From NCBI RefSeq assembly GCF_947487805.1, contig NZ_CANKXW010000001.1:433501-497500 (forward strand): 64,000 nucleotides of DNA. Direction: 5' to 3'. Position numbers and translations under genes: made by a program. Source of the stretch: an uncultured Tateyamaria sp. (lineage in GTDB: Bacteria; Pseudomonadota; Alphaproteobacteria; Rhodobacterales; Rhodobacteraceae). The notes below the pieces were generated by a model. It searched no databases, was not told where the DNA came from, and was given only the letters and a program-made list of their open reading frames with translations. Shown here in pieces: positions 9,488 to 18,607 of this stretch (positions within the stretch are counted from its first letter, which is position 1; the number at the start of each line of letters is the position of its first letter).

Positions 9488-10554
9488 ACTTCAACCTGAC
9501 CGAAGAACGGCAGATGTTGCAGGACACGCTGCGGCGCTATCTGCGCGAACAATACGGGACCGCACGGCGCAACGAGATCCTTGGCTCCGACACCGGATTT
9601 TCGCCCGACATCTGGGCCGAACTGGCCGAGCTGGGTGTGCTGGGCGCGCTCTTTACCGAGGACATGGGCGGCTTTGGCGGCGCGGGTTTCGACATCGCCG
9701 TGGTGTTCGAGGAACTGGGCCGCGCGGGCGTGGTGGAACCGGTGCTCGATTCTGCGCTGATGGGCGGTCGCCTGCTGGCTGCGGCGGGCAAGACGGACTT
9801 GGTTGAACAGGTCATCGGCGGTGCCCTGCACCTCGCCGTGGCGCACGCAGAACCCGACAGCCGCTATGACCTCGACCACGTCAACACGACCGCGACGGAC
9901 AACACACTCACGGGCCGCAAGGCCGTTGTGATGAACGCCGAGGCCGCCGAACACCTGATTATCTCGGCCAAGGACGGCGACAGGATCGCGCTCTACCTCG
10001 TGGACAAGGGCGCAGCCGGGCTAGACATCCAGGGCTACCCCCTCCTCGCCGGGGGCCGTGCCGCCGAGGTCACGCTCGAAAATACACCCGGCACACCGCT
10101 GGGCCTCACGCTTGGCGACTACGAGGCCACGTGGCGCCTCGCCCTCGTCGCGCAATGCGCCGAGGCACTGGGGGCCATGGAAACCGCCACGGCGCAGACA
10201 CAGGATTACCTGATGACCCGCAAGCAGTTCGGGCGGCCCATCGGCACCTTTCAGGCGCTGGCCCACCGCATGTCCGACTTGTTGATCGAACTGGAACAGG
10301 CGCGCTCCGCCGTGATCAACGCCGCGGGTCATGTCACGGACACCGATGCCGACCTGCACCTGTCGGCCAGCAAGAACCTGATCGGCCGCATCGGACGTCT
10401 GGTTGCCGAAGAAGCGATCCAGATGCACGGCGGCATCGCCATGACGCAGGAATACGAATTGGCCCATATCGCCAAACGCATCATCATGGCCGACCACCGT
10501 TTCGGCGACACGGATTACCATCTGGAGCGGTTCATTGCCCTCTCTGCCGCCTGA
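9484..10554 (+). CDS. Acyl-CoA dehydrogenase, small (beta) subunit-like
   Basis: Second acyl-CoA dehydrogenase of the operon, 356 residues, started by the ATGA overlap with its partner. It retains the helical C-terminal domain (DYLMTRKQFGRPIGTFQALAHRMSDL) and EAIQMHGGIAMTQEYELAHIAKRI. It lacks the YEGT/GGSNEIQ terminal motif and is short. Such divergent partners (PimD, small FadE subunits) pair with a large subunit in alpha2beta2 enzymes. That it works only in complex is inference from the overlap and the missing motif. Confidence 0.85.
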   Translation: MNFNLTEERQMLQDTLRRYLREQYGTARRNEILGSDTGFSPDIWAELAELGVLGALFTEDMGGFGGAGFDIAVVFEELGRAGVVEPVLDSALMGGRLLAAAGKTDLVEQVIGGALHLAVAHAEPDSRYDLDHVNTTATDNTLTGRKAVVMNAEAAEHLIISAKDGDRIALYLVDKGAAGLDIQGYPLLAGGRAAEVTLENTPGTPLGLTLGDYEATWRLALVAQCAEALGAMETATAQTQDYLMTRKQFGRPIGTFQALAHRMSDLLIELEQARSAVINAAGHVTDTDADLHLSASKNLIGRIGRLVAEEAIQMHGGIAMTQEYELAHIAKRIIMADHRFGDTDYHLERFIALSAA

Positions 10555-10957
10555 AGGACCCGGTATCATCCGCGACGAGACCGGCGCGCAGACGCTGCTG
10601 GGCTATGTTGTGGATATCCGGGCCGGCGACGGGACGGCGAAATGCTGGCTCGACATCGGGGCGCAGCACGGCAACCGCCACGGGGGCCTGCACGGCGGGA
10701 TCATGTCCGCGATGCTCGACAACGCGATGGGTTTTGCCGCCGCGCGCTCAGGCGCAGACGATGGCAGCACCAAGGTGGCGACGCTGACCATGACGACCAA
10801 CTACCTTGCCCCCGCCAGCACCGGCGTGGTGGTCGCGACGGGCGAAGTGTCGGGCGGCGGGCGTGCCACGATCTTTACCGAAGGGCGGCTCGAGGACGAA
10901 AACGGCACCGTCCTCGCCACCTCGACAGGCGTCTACAAGCGGGTCAAAAGTGGATAG
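10535..10957 (+). CDS. PaaI-family hotdog-fold thioesterase
   Basis: Acyl-CoA thioesterase of 140 residues. The hotdog-fold signature HGGLHGGIMSAMLDNAMGFAA is present, followed by TLTMTTNYLAPAS. It probably releases CoA from stalled or branched intermediates of the operon. The only reasonable start is TTG at 10535, overlapping the preceding dehydrogenase by 20 bp; the next in-frame candidates fall within the fold. It overlaps the CoA ligase by 8 bp at its 3' end. Confidence 0.85.
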   Translation: MPSLPPEGPGIIRDETGAQTLLGYVVDIRAGDGTAKCWLDIGAQHGNRHGGLHGGIMSAMLDNAMGFAAARSGADDGSTKVATLTMTTNYLAPASTGVVVATGEVSGGGRATIFTEGRLEDENGTVLATSTGVYKRVKSG

Positions 10958-12446
10958 CGTCCATGACCTGCTCGCCCATCAGGTCGCAACCCGGCCCGAT
11001 GCACTGGCGTTCGAGGACGTCACAGGCGCGCGCCTGAGCTTTGCGCAACTGGGGCTGGCCGCAGACGAGATTGCCGAGGTGCTGAAGCGCAAAGGCATCG
11101 GCCCCGGCGACCGCGTGATGATCGTGTCGGAAAATTGCGCCGCCAAGGTTGCCGCCCTGTTCGCGACATGGGCCTTGGGGGCCATCGCCGTCCCGATCAA
11201 CGCGCGCCAGACCGCCGCCGAAATTGCCCGTGTCGATGCCCATGCCGAACCCAAAGCGGTGTTCTTCACCACACAGGTCTCGCCAGACGCCGAAAAACAC
11301 TGCATCACCGCACAAAGAAAAATCGCAGATCTAGAGGCCAGCACCATATCCGGCGTATGGGGTCAGCTTGCCCTACACTGTCCCCGCGGGGACAGCTTGG
11401 CCGGCGACAGCGACGTCGCCGTCCTCCTCTATACAACAGGCACGACCGGCGACCCCAAGGGCGTGATGCTGACCCATGCGAACGTGCGTTTCGGTGGCGC
11501 GACCTCGGCGAACCTGCGGGCGATGACGCCTGCCGACATGATCTATGGCGTGCTGCCCACGACCCATGTGTTCGGGCTCTGTTCGGTGGTGGTGGCGGCG
11601 ATCCATGCGGGCGCGCCCGTACGGCTGGTGCCGCGCTTCGACGTGCCATCGGTCTTTGGCGCGCTGCGGGACGGGATCACGCTCTTTTCAGCGGTGCCGC
11701 AGATGCACGCGCTGCTGATGGCGCATGCGCGGGCGCAGGGGCTGGGGACGCTTGGCTCGGCGACCTTGCGCTATGTCTCGTCCGGTGCCGCGCCGCTTGA
11801 TCCCACGTGGAAGCGCGAGGCGGAGGCGTTCTATGGCGTGGCCTTGCAGAACGGGTACGGCATGACCGAGAGCACCGCGGGCACGGCTGCCACGCGCAAC
11901 GTCATCGGCGATCCCGACACGTCGGTCGGCCCGCCCCTGCCGGGCATCGAGATCACCATCGATGACGCGGTGGCGGGCGGAGAGGTGCTGACCCGCGGGC
12001 CGCATGTGATGAAGGGCTATTTCCGCAACCCGGACGAGACCGCCAAGGTGTTGTCGCCCGACGGGTGGCTGCGCACGGGCGATCTGGGCCGCATCGATGA
12101 GGCGGGGCGCCTGCACATCCTCGGCCGCGCCAAGGAGCTGATCATCCATGGCGGGTTCAACGTCTTCCCGCCCGAGGTCGAGGCCGCGCTGAACGACCAT
12201 CCTGAGGTGGTGCAGGCAGCGGTGGTCGGACGGATGCGGGACGGGGACGAAGAGGTTGTGGCCTTTGTCCAGGTTCCGGACGGCAGCGTATTGACCGAAA
12301 CAGATCTGCGCGCCTTTGTCCGGGACCGGTTGGCAGGTTACAAGCGGCCCGCGCACTACGTACTGGCCACGGCATTGCCCGCGGCACCCACGGGCAAGAT
12401 CCTGAAACACAAGCTGATCGAGACGTTCGCTGACGCGCTGGACTAG
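10950..12446 (+). CDS. Acyl-CoA synthetase (AMP-forming CoA ligase)
   Basis: ANL-superfamily ligase of 498 residues that activates a carboxylic acid to its CoA thioester via an acyl-adenylate. P-loop LLYTTGTTGDPKGVMLTH near residue 160; GYGMTEST near 303; hinge region DLGRIDEAGRLHILGRAKELI; terminal catalytic lysine in APTGKILKH near 482. I place the start at the GTG at 10950 (VDSVHDLLAHQ), which overlaps the thioesterase stop. An in-frame extension further upstream lies entirely within that gene. Last gene of the operon; it ends in a 4-bp tail-to-tail overlap with rpe. Confidence 0.9.
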   Translation: MDSVHDLLAHQVATRPDALAFEDVTGARLSFAQLGLAADEIAEVLKRKGIGPGDRVMIVSENCAAKVAALFATWALGAIAVPINARQTAAEIARVDAHAEPKAVFFTTQVSPDAEKHCITAQRKIADLEASTISGVWGQLALHCPRGDSLAGDSDVAVLLYTTGTTGDPKGVMLTHANVRFGGATSANLRAMTPADMIYGVLPTTHVFGLCSVVVAAIHAGAPVRLVPRFDVPSVFGALRDGITLFSAVPQMHALLMAHARAQGLGTLGSATLRYVSSGAAPLDPTWKREAEAFYGVALQNGYGMTESTAGTAATRNVIGDPDTSVGPPLPGIEITIDDAVAGGEVLTRGPHVMKGYFRNPDETAKVLSPDGWLRTGDLGRIDEAGRLHILGRAKELIIHGGFNVFPPEVEAALNDHPEVVQAAVVGRMRDGDEEVVAFVQVPDGSVLTETDLRAFVRDRLAGYKRPAHYVLATALPAAPTGKILKHKLIETFADALD

Positions 12447-13132
12447 GTCCAGACGCCTTCTGCAGCGGCGCGGATCGCGCGGATGTTGTCGCCATAGGGG
12501 GCGGGGTCGTTGACGGAGCCACCGCGGAACACGGCAGAGCCTGCGACGAGCACGTCCGCACCTGCCTTGGCCACAAGCGGCGCTGTGGTCGGATCGACGC
12601 CGCCATCGATCTCGATATGCACGGGGCGGTCGCCGATCATGGCGCGCAGGTCGGCGATCTTGGCGGTCATGTCGATGAACTTTTGCCCGCCAAAGCCGGG
12701 GTTGACCGTCATCACGCAGATCAGATCGACCATGTCGATCACCTCTGCGACGGCCGAGGCCGGAGTGCCGGGGTTCAGGGCGACGCCCGCCTTCATGCCC
12801 GCGCCGCGAATGGCCTGAAGCGTGCGGTGGATGTGGGGCCCGGCCTCGACATGGGCGGTCAGGACATCCGCGCCTGCGTCCGCGAAGGCGTCGATATAGG
12901 GATCGACCGGCGCGATCATCAGGTGGACATCCATCACGCCCTTGATATGCGGACGGATCGCGGCACAGGTGGCGGGGCCAAAGGTGATGTTGGGCACGAA
13001 ATGGCCGTCCATCACGTCGACATGGATCCAGTCCGCGCCCTGCGCCTCGACCGCGGCGCATTCGGCACCGAAATTGGCAAAATCGGCGGCGAGGATGGAG
13101 GGGGCGATCTTGATCGAGCGGTCAAAGGGCAT
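12443..13132 (-). CDS. rpe: Ribulose-phosphate 3-epimerase
   Basis: TIM-barrel epimerase of 229 residues interconverting D-ribulose 5-phosphate and D-xylulose 5-phosphate (pentose phosphate pathway, Calvin cycle). Motifs: IAPSILAADFANFG at the N-terminus, HVDVMDGHFVPNITFG, VDLICVMTVNPGFGGQKFI and the phosphate loop EIDGGVDPTTAP. The start at 13132 (MPFDRSIKIAPS) fits family length; the open frame continues 104 codons upstream without family sequence. It sits head-to-head with xylB, whose product also enters the pathway as xylulose 5-phosphate. Confidence 0.95.
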   Translation of the reverse strand: MPFDRSIKIAPSILAADFANFGAECAAVEAQGADWIHVDVMDGHFVPNITFGPATCAAIRPHIKGVMDVHLMIAPVDPYIDAFADAGADVLTAHVEAGPHIHRTLQAIRGAGMKAGVALNPGTPASAVAEVIDMVDLICVMTVNPGFGGQKFIDMTAKIADLRAMIGDRPVHIEIDGGVDPTTAPLVAKAGADVLVAGSAVFRGGSVNDPAPYGDNIRAIRAAAEGVWT

Positions 13133-13200
13133 GGGGCGCGGTCCTGTGTCTGGGGCTTTTGCCCCTATACTCTGCCTCTGAGCGGGCGGAAAGGGCGGGT

Positions 13201-13236
13201 GCCTCCGGCGGGCATATTTTGGGAACAATGAAGATG
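13201..13236 (+). repeat. Dispersed extragenic element, copy 2
   Basis: GCCTCCGGCGGGC followed by ATATTTT and GGGAACAATGAAGATG, aligning with the copy at 6031-6065. It lies between divergent rpe and xylB, upstream of the xyl operator. No plus-strand gene precedes it, so termination cannot be its only explanation here. Confidence 0.45.
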
Positions 13237-13284
13237 TGGATTGCGCCAAAGGCGATCTGGAGGCATTTTGAGGGGCGTACATCA

Positions 13285-13307
13285 TAATTAGTTTGACAAT
13301 CGAATTA
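13285..13307 (+). promoter_or_regulatory. Palindromic operator upstream of xylBA
   Basis: A 23-bp imperfect palindrome: arms TAATTAGTTTG and CAATCGAATTA around a central A, with 9 of 11 pairs matching. It contains TTGACA (13293-13298), a perfect -35 hexamer, so a repressor bound here would block xylB transcription. The xylB start is 34 bp downstream. A ROK-family XylR-type repressor is the natural candidate; none is encoded next to it, but a ROK gene lies at 28918. Confidence 0.65.
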
Positions 13308-13341
13308 AAGGGCGCGACTGTGAACGACAGGGAGGATGTCG

Positions 13342-14790
13342 ATGTACCTTGGACTTGATCTGGGCACGTCGGGTGTGAAGGCGTTGCTGGTCGATGAGGA
13401 CGGGCGCGCGGTCGGCAGTGCCGACGCCACTTATGATGTGACAAACCCGGCGGCAGGCTGGAGCGAGCAGGATCCGGGCGACTGGGTGCGGGGCATCGGC
13501 GCGGCGCTGGCGGCGTTGCGCGCGGCGCACGGGGCGGCGTTCGGGGCCGTACGGGCGCTGTCCTTTTCCGGCCATATGCATGGCGCGGTGATGGTGGATG
13601 ACGCAGGATGCGTGCTGCGCCCGTGCATCCTGTGGAATGACACGCGCAGCCATGTCGAGGCGGCGGCGATGGATGCCGACCCGGTGGCGCGCGCGGTCAG
13701 TGGCAATATCGTCTTTCCCGGATTTACCGCGCCCAAGCTGGCCTGGGTTGCGGCCCATGAGCCGGATGTGTTTGCGCGTGTGGCGCGGGTCATGTTGCCC
13801 AAGGATTACCTGCTGTGGTGGCTGACGGGGCGCTATGCGACCGAGATGTCGGATGCGGCGGGCACTGCGTGGCTGGATGTTGGCGCGCGGGACTGGTCGG
13901 GTGATCTGTTGGCTTTGGGCGGGATGCGCCGCGATCAGATGCCGGACCTGCTTGAGGGCACTGATGTTGTGGGCGTCGTGCAGGCGGCGCGGGCCGATCT
14001 GGGCCTGCCTGCGGGATGCAAGGTTGTGGCCGGTGGGGCGGACAATGCGGTTGCCGCCTGCGGTGTGGGCGCGTTGGGGGAAGGGGACGGGTTCGTGTCC
14101 CTTGGCACCTCGGGCGTGGTTCTGGCGGGGCGTGACCGCTATGCGCCGGATGCGGGGACGGCGGTGCATACGTTTTGTCACGCGGTGCCGGGGCGCTGGT
14201 ATCAGATGGGCGTCGTGCTGGCGGCCACCGACAGCCTGAACTGGTTGAGCCGGATCACGGGCCGGGGGGCAGGCGATCTGTCTGCGTCCTTGGGCGATAT
14301 GCTGCGCGCACCGGGGGGCGTGAAATTCTATCCCTATCTTTCGGGCGAGCGGACACCGCACAATGATGCGGCCGTGCGGGGCGGGTTTACCGGCCTGGAT
14401 ATTGCCAGCGGGCCCGAGGATCTGACCCACGCCGTGATGGCGGGTGTCAGCTTTGCCCTGCGCGACAGTTTCGAGGCGTTGAAGGCCACGGGGGCGCAGT
14501 TGCCCTCTGCCCTCGCCATCGGGGGCGGCAGCCGGTCCGATTACTGGACGCGGATGCTGGCCACGACATTGAACATCCCGCTGGAGCGCCCCGACGAGGG
14601 GGCGTTTGGCGCGGCCCTTGGCGCGGCGCGCATTGCCATCTGTGGGGATACCGGCGCGGATCCGGGCGCCGTGATGACCAAGCCCCCCATATCGGATGTG
14701 ATCGACCCTGAGGCGGATCTGACCGCCGCCTATGATGATGCTTATTCCGCCTTTTCAGGCGCTTACCCCAAACTGAAGGCCATGCCATGA
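13342..14790 (+). CDS. xylB: Xylulokinase
   Basis: FGGY-family kinase of 482 residues phosphorylating D-xylulose to D-xylulose 5-phosphate. N-terminal phosphate-1 motif [35 protein letters not shown] for substrate binding; second half with [10 protein letters not shown] and [19 protein letters not shown]; adenosine motif [14 protein letters not shown]. Of two in-frame ATGs, 13342 is preferred because GGAGG at 13331-13335 then sits 6 bp upstream; the one at 13336 would touch it. It overlaps xylA by ATGA. The operator at 13285-13307 probably controls both genes. Confidence 0.95.
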   Translation: MYLGLDLGTSGVKALLVDEDGRAVGSADATYDVTNPAAGWSEQDPGDWVRGIGAALAALRAAHGAAFGAVRALSFSGHMHGAVMVDDAGCVLRPCILWNDTRSHVEAAAMDADPVARAVSGNIVFPGFTAPKLAWVAAHEPDVFARVARVMLPKDYLLWWLTGRYATEMSDAAGTAWLDVGARDWSGDLLALGGMRRDQMPDLLEGTDVVGVVQAARADLGLPAGCKVVAGGADNAVAACGVGALGEGDGFVSLGTSGVVLAGRDRYAPDAGTAVHTFCHAVPGRWYQMGVVLAATDSLNWLSRITGRGAGDLSASLGDMLRAPGGVKFYPYLSGERTPHNDAAVRGGFTGLDIASGPEDLTHAVMAGVSFALRDSFEALKATGAQLPSALAIGGGSRSDYWTRMLATTLNIPLERPDEGAFGAALGAARIAICGDTGADPGAVMTKPPISDVIDPEADLTAAYDDAYSAFSGAYPKLKAMP

Positions 14791-16094
14791 CCACTGGATT
14801 CTTTGACGCCGTTGCCCCCGCCACCTTTGAGGGGCCGGACAGCACCAACCCGATGGCGTTCCGCCACTATGATCCCGACGAGATGGTGATGGGCAAGCGG
14901 ATGGAGGATCATTTGCGCTTTGCCGTGGCCTATTGGCATTCCTTTGCCTGGGAGGGGGGCGACCCATTTGGCGGGCAGACCTTTATTCGCCCGTGGCACC
15001 CGCAGGACGACATGGGTCGCGCCAAGATGAAGGCCGATGTGGCGTTCGAGATGTTCGAGTGGTTGGGCGTGCCCTATTTCTGCTGGCATGACGCCGACAT
15101 CCGGCCCGAAGGCGATACATTTGCCGAGAGCCTGAGCCGGCTGGACGAGATCACGGATTACTTTCTGGGCAAGATGGAGGGCGGCAAGGTTGGCTGTCTC
15201 TGGGGGACGGCGAACATGTTCAGCCACCGTCGCTGGATGTCTGGTGCCTCGACCAACCCGGACCCGGACGTGTTCGCCTATGCCGCGGCGACGGTGAAGT
15301 CCTGCATGGATGCGACGCAGAAGCTGGGTGGTGAGAATTACGTGTTGTGGGGCGGGCGCGAGGGGTACGAGACGCTGCTGAACACGGATATGGGGCGCGA
15401 GCTGGACCATATGGGCCGGTTCCTGAGCATGGTGGTCGAGTACAAGCACAAGATCGGGTTCAAGGGGCAGATCCTGGTGGAGCCAAAGCCGCAGGAGCCG
15501 TCCAAGCACCAGTATGACTTTGACGCGGCCACCTGCATCGGGTTCCTGCGCAAATACGGGCTGGAGGACGAGGTGAAGCTGAACCTCGAACAGGGGCATG
15601 CGATCCTGGCGGGCCATTCGTTCGAACATGAGATTGCGGTGGCTGCCGCTGACGGGATGCTGGGATCGATCGACATGAACCGCAACGACTACCAGTCGGG
15701 CTGGGATACGGACCAGTTCCCCAATAACGTGCCCGAGGTGGCGCTGTGCTATTACCACATCCTCAAGGCCGGTGGGCTGGGGTCGGGGGGCACCAACTTT
15801 GACGCCAAGCTGCGCCGTCAGAGCCTGGATGCGGAGGACCTGATTGCGGGTCATGTGGGGGCCATGGACATCTGTGCGCGGGGCCTCAAGGCGGCGGCGG
15901 CTATGCTGGAGGATGGCGGCATCGAGGACGCGATGGCCACGCGCTATGCCGGGTGGGACACCCCGCAGGCGCAGGCGATGCTGCAAAGCGATCTGGGCGC
16001 AATCTCGGACCGGGTGCTGGCCGAAGGCATTGCGCCGCAGCCGCGATCGGGCCGTCAGGAGATCCTTGAGAACTACGTCTCGCGCTTTGTCTGA
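14787..16094 (+). CDS. xylA: Xylose isomerase
   Basis: Metal-dependent TIM-barrel isomerase of 435 residues converting D-xylose to D-xylulose. The catalytic segment [14 protein letters not shown] places His101 and Asp104 as in class II enzymes. Metal ligands lie in [17 protein letters not shown] and [18 protein letters not shown], with the C-terminal [13 protein letters not shown]. Translationally coupled to xylB. No xylose transporter is seen next to it, so uptake must be encoded elsewhere. It ends 18 bp short of the convergent glutamine-synthetase-like gene. Confidence 0.97.
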   Translation: MTTGFFDAVAPATFEGPDSTNPMAFRHYDPDEMVMGKRMEDHLRFAVAYWHSFAWEGGDPFGGQTFIRPWHPQDDMGRAKMKADVAFEMFEWLGVPYFCWHDADIRPEGDTFAESLSRLDEITDYFLGKMEGGKVGCLWGTANMFSHRRWMSGASTNPDPDVFAYAAATVKSCMDATQKLGGENYVLWGGREGYETLLNTDMGRELDHMGRFLSMVVEYKHKIGFKGQILVEPKPQEPSKHQYDFDAATCIGFLRKYGLEDEVKLNLEQGHAILAGHSFEHEIAVAAADGMLGSIDMNRNDYQSGWDTDQFPNNVPEVALCYYHILKAGGLGSGGTNFDAKLRRQSLDAEDLIAGHVGAMDICARGLKAAAAMLEDGGIEDAMATRYAGWDTPQAQAMLQSDLGAISDRVLAEGIAPQPRSGRQEILENYVSRFV

Positions 16095-16112
16095 CCGGGG
16101 CGCGGCCCGTGC

Positions 16113-17381
16113 TCAGACGAAGGGCAGGTAGAAGTCGCGCACCTCGTCCACGGACTTGTCCTTGAGCCGTTTCCATTCGTCCTGTTTCAGGAAGATCAGC
16201 GCGTTGCACAGGTCGTCGCCCACGGCAGCGCGCAGGGGCGCGTCCGCGTCGAGCGCGTCCAGCGCCTTGTCCAGCGCGGATGGCACGTGGCGCGTGGCGC
16301 GCACGTTTTCCAACCCGTCGAGGTCTTCGGCGGCGGGCAGGTCATAGCCGTTTTCCACGCCGAGCAGCGCCGCCTGCAACACGGCCGTCACGGCGAGGTA
16401 CGGGTTCGTTGCGCAATCGGCCATGCGGTGTTCCAGCCGCGCGGATCGGGGGGAGGTCACGCAGGACCGCGTCGTGACCAGCCGGTGATCGTCAGCCCAG
16501 TTGGCCCAGTACCCGGCCATCGATGCAGGCCCGAGGCGGTCATAGCTGTTCACCGTCATCGCGAGCAGGGCGGCCAGCCCTTCGTGGTGGTGGATCAGCC
16601 CGGCCATGCAGCCGCGCGCCACATCCGACAACTGCCCGTCGGGCGCGATGACATTGCCACCCTGCGCGTCCTCAAAGCTGAAGTTGATGTGCAGGCCGGA
16701 CCCGCCCCGGTCGGGGATCGGTTTGGGCAGGAAGGTCAGGAGCAGGTCCATGTCCGCCGCGACCTCGCGGGCCATCGTCTTGAACAGGAACGCGCCGTCG
16801 CAGGCGGCGAGCGCGTCGTCGAACTGCATGGTTAGTTCGAACTGGCCGTTGTCATATTCGCCGTTCATCGATTCGATGCGCAGCCCGACTTCCTCCGCCG
16901 TGGCCCAGAGGGCGTTCATCAACCCGGCGGGATCGTTTTGCGGGCCGGTGCCATAGACGAAAGCGCCGGGCGTGTCATAGGGCTCCCACACGCCGTCGGT
17001 TCCTTGCTGGAACACATAGGCCTCCATCTCGAGGCCGACCTTGGGTGTCAGCCCGCGCGCCTGCCACGCGGCCACGGTGGCCTGAAGCCGCCCGCGCGCG
17101 CAGAGGCCAAAGGGCGCGCCGTCCGCGTGCAGGGTGCCAAGGGCGATGTCGGTGTCCTGTTGCCAGTCGGGGTGGCGGGCCTCGTCCAGCACAAGTTCCA
17201 TGTCGGGGATGCCGTCAAAGACGCCCGCGCCCGGCACGGGGATCAGGTCGCGGTCAAAGGTGGTGCCGAACACACCGCGGGCAAAGCCGACCTTGCCCCC
17301 GGCAGCCACGTCCGATGGCACGTATTTGCCGCGCGGCAGGTTCAACAGATCGCAAAACAGGGTGCGGGTGCGTGTGGTCAT
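16113..17381 (-). CDS. Glutamine-synthetase-like gamma-glutamyl ligase
   Basis: ATP-grasping ligase of the glutamine synthetase fold, 422 residues. Metal/glutamate-binding elements: GLEMEAYVF, NGEYDNGQFEL, GGSGLHINFSF and the late RSARLEHRMAD. It is shorter than and different from housekeeping GlnA; this subfamily contains PuuA-like enzymes that add gamma-glutamate to amines. The start MTTRTRTLFCDLL at 17381 is 5 bp after the P450 stop; upstream in-frame sequence is P450 shadow. As last gene of a run containing a P450 and a class I glutaminase-type protein, a role in gamma-glutamylating an amine substrate is inferred, as for AtdA1/TdnQ in aniline oxidation. Plain glutamine synthesis is unlikely. 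Confidence 0.82.
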   Translation of the reverse strand: MTTRTRTLFCDLLNLPRGKYVPSDVAAGGKVGFARGVFGTTFDRDLIPVPGAGVFDGIPDMELVLDEARHPDWQQDTDIALGTLHADGAPFGLCARGRLQATVAAWQARGLTPKVGLEMEAYVFQQGTDGVWEPYDTPGAFVYGTGPQNDPAGLMNALWATAEEVGLRIESMNGEYDNGQFELTMQFDDALAACDGAFLFKTMAREVAADMDLLLTFLPKPIPDRGGSGLHINFSFEDAQGGNVIAPDGQLSDVARGCMAGLIHHHEGLAALLAMTVNSYDRLGPASMAGYWANWADDHRLVTTRSCVTSPRSARLEHRMADCATNPYLAVTAVLQAALLGVENGYDLPAAEDLDGLENVRATRHVPSALDKALDALDADAPLRAAVGDDLCNALIFLKQDEWKRLKDKSVDEVRDFYLPFV

Positions 17382-17386
17382 ATCGG

Positions 17387-18607
17387 TCACTTCAGCGTTG
17401 GGCGCAGGGTCAGTGATTTGACCCCGCAGATGAAATTGGATCGGGTCCAGGTCGGCTCTGACACCGCGTCGAGCCGGGTGATGCGGCCTGCCAGTTCTTG
17501 CAGGATGCACCGCAATTCGAGTTTGGCAAGCCACATGCCAAGGCAGACATGCGGCCCGCCCTGCCCAAAGGCGAGGTGGCGGTTGGGGCTGCGGTCCAGT
17601 TGCGCGCTGTGGGGATTGTCGAACACCGTCTCGTCGCGGCTGCCGGAGGCGAACCACATCAGCACCTTGTCGCCCGCGCGGATGGTCTGGCCGTGCAGGT
17701 CGATGTCGCGTGTCGCCGTGCGGCGGAAATGCAGGGTGGGCGAGGCGAGGCGGATGATCTCGTCCGCGCAGGTGTCCCAGACCTTGCCCGTTTGCAGCTG
17801 CGCCAGCAGGTCCGGTTGCCGGGTCATGAGGTGCAGCGCCATCGCGATGGAATAGCGGGTCGTGTCGTTTCCGGCGGCCACCAGCAGGCAGAAGAAGTTC
17901 TTGAAATCCTGCGCTGTCATCGCGCCATCCTCGCTGCGCAGCACGCGGGCGAGGATGCCATCGCCGTCCACCTGCCGCGTGCCATCAAGGATCGTATCGG
18001 CATAGTCATAAAGCTCGACCCCCGCAGGCGACCGGAATGGCATCATGCGGTAGGCGTCGGTGTCGACCTTGTCGATCACGGTGGTGGTAAAGTCGGGGTC
18101 CGTGTTCCCGATCAGTGCGTCGCCCCGTTCCACCAGCCAGTCGAGGTCATCCTCGGGCACGCCGAGGATGCGGCCCAGCATCAGCATCGGCAACCGCTTG
18201 GCGATCAGGTCGATGCCGTCGAACTCTGCATGGTCCAGCGCCTGCCCGACGATATCGCGGGCCAGATCCTGGATCAGTGGTTCGAACCGGGCGATGACGG
18301 GCTTGGCAAAGACGGGATTGACCGCGCGGCGGGTGGTGGAATGTTCGGGCGGGTCGGTTTCCTGAAAGGTGCGGCGCGACATGTATTCGTCATGGCTTTG
18401 GTCCTCGATCCGGATGCCCTGTGCGCTGGAGAATGTCGCGGGGTCCTTTTGCGCGGCCATGATGTCGGCATAGCGGGTGAGCGACCAGAACCCCTTGTTT
18501 CCGGCAAAGGCATCCGTCCAGTGCACCGGCGCGTCGCGGCGCATCTGTGTGAACGTGTCGTGGGGGATGCCATCCACAAAGCTGTCGTGATCGGCGAGGT
18601 TCTTCAT
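17387..18607 (-). CDS. Cytochrome P450 monooxygenase
   Basis: Soluble bacterial P450 of 406 residues. Heme-binding loop FGQGGPHVCLG puts the thiolate ligand near Cys355; I-helix oxygen-activation motif AAGNDTTR; K-helix ExxR as DEIIRLASP. N-terminus MKNLADHDSFVDG, no membrane anchor. Its ATG overlaps the amidotransferase stop (ATGA) and a ligase gene follows 5 bp later. No ferredoxin or ferredoxin reductase is encoded beside it, so redox partners must come from elsewhere. The substrate is unknown; flanking gamma-glutamyl enzymes suggest an amine or its glutamyl amide. Confidence 0.93.
   Translation of the reverse strand: MKNLADHDSFVDGIPHDTFTQMRRDAPVHWTDAFAGNKGFWSLTRYADIMAAQKDPATFSSAQGIRIEDQSHDEYMSRRTFQETDPPEHSTTRRAVNPVFAKPVIARFEPLIQDLARDIVGQALDHAEFDGIDLIAKRLPMLMLGRILGVPEDDLDWLVERGDALIGNTDPDFTTTVIDKVDTDAYRMMPFRSPAGVELYDYADTILDGTRQVDGDGILARVLRSEDGAMTAQDFKNFFCLLVAAGNDTTRYSIAMALHLMTRQPDLLAQLQTGKVWDTCADEIIRLASPTLHFRRTATRDIDLHGQTIRAGDKVLMWFASGSRDETVFDNPHSAQLDRSPNRHLAFGQGGPHVCLGMWLAKLELRCILQELAGRITRLDAVSEPTWTRSNFICGVKSLTLRPTLK

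Noticed and set aside
11688-13061. 457-codon minus-strand frame spanning the CoA ligase and rpe
   Set aside because: It is a frame-shifted and antisense shadow; the rpe frame itself (12443-13132) has all family motifs.
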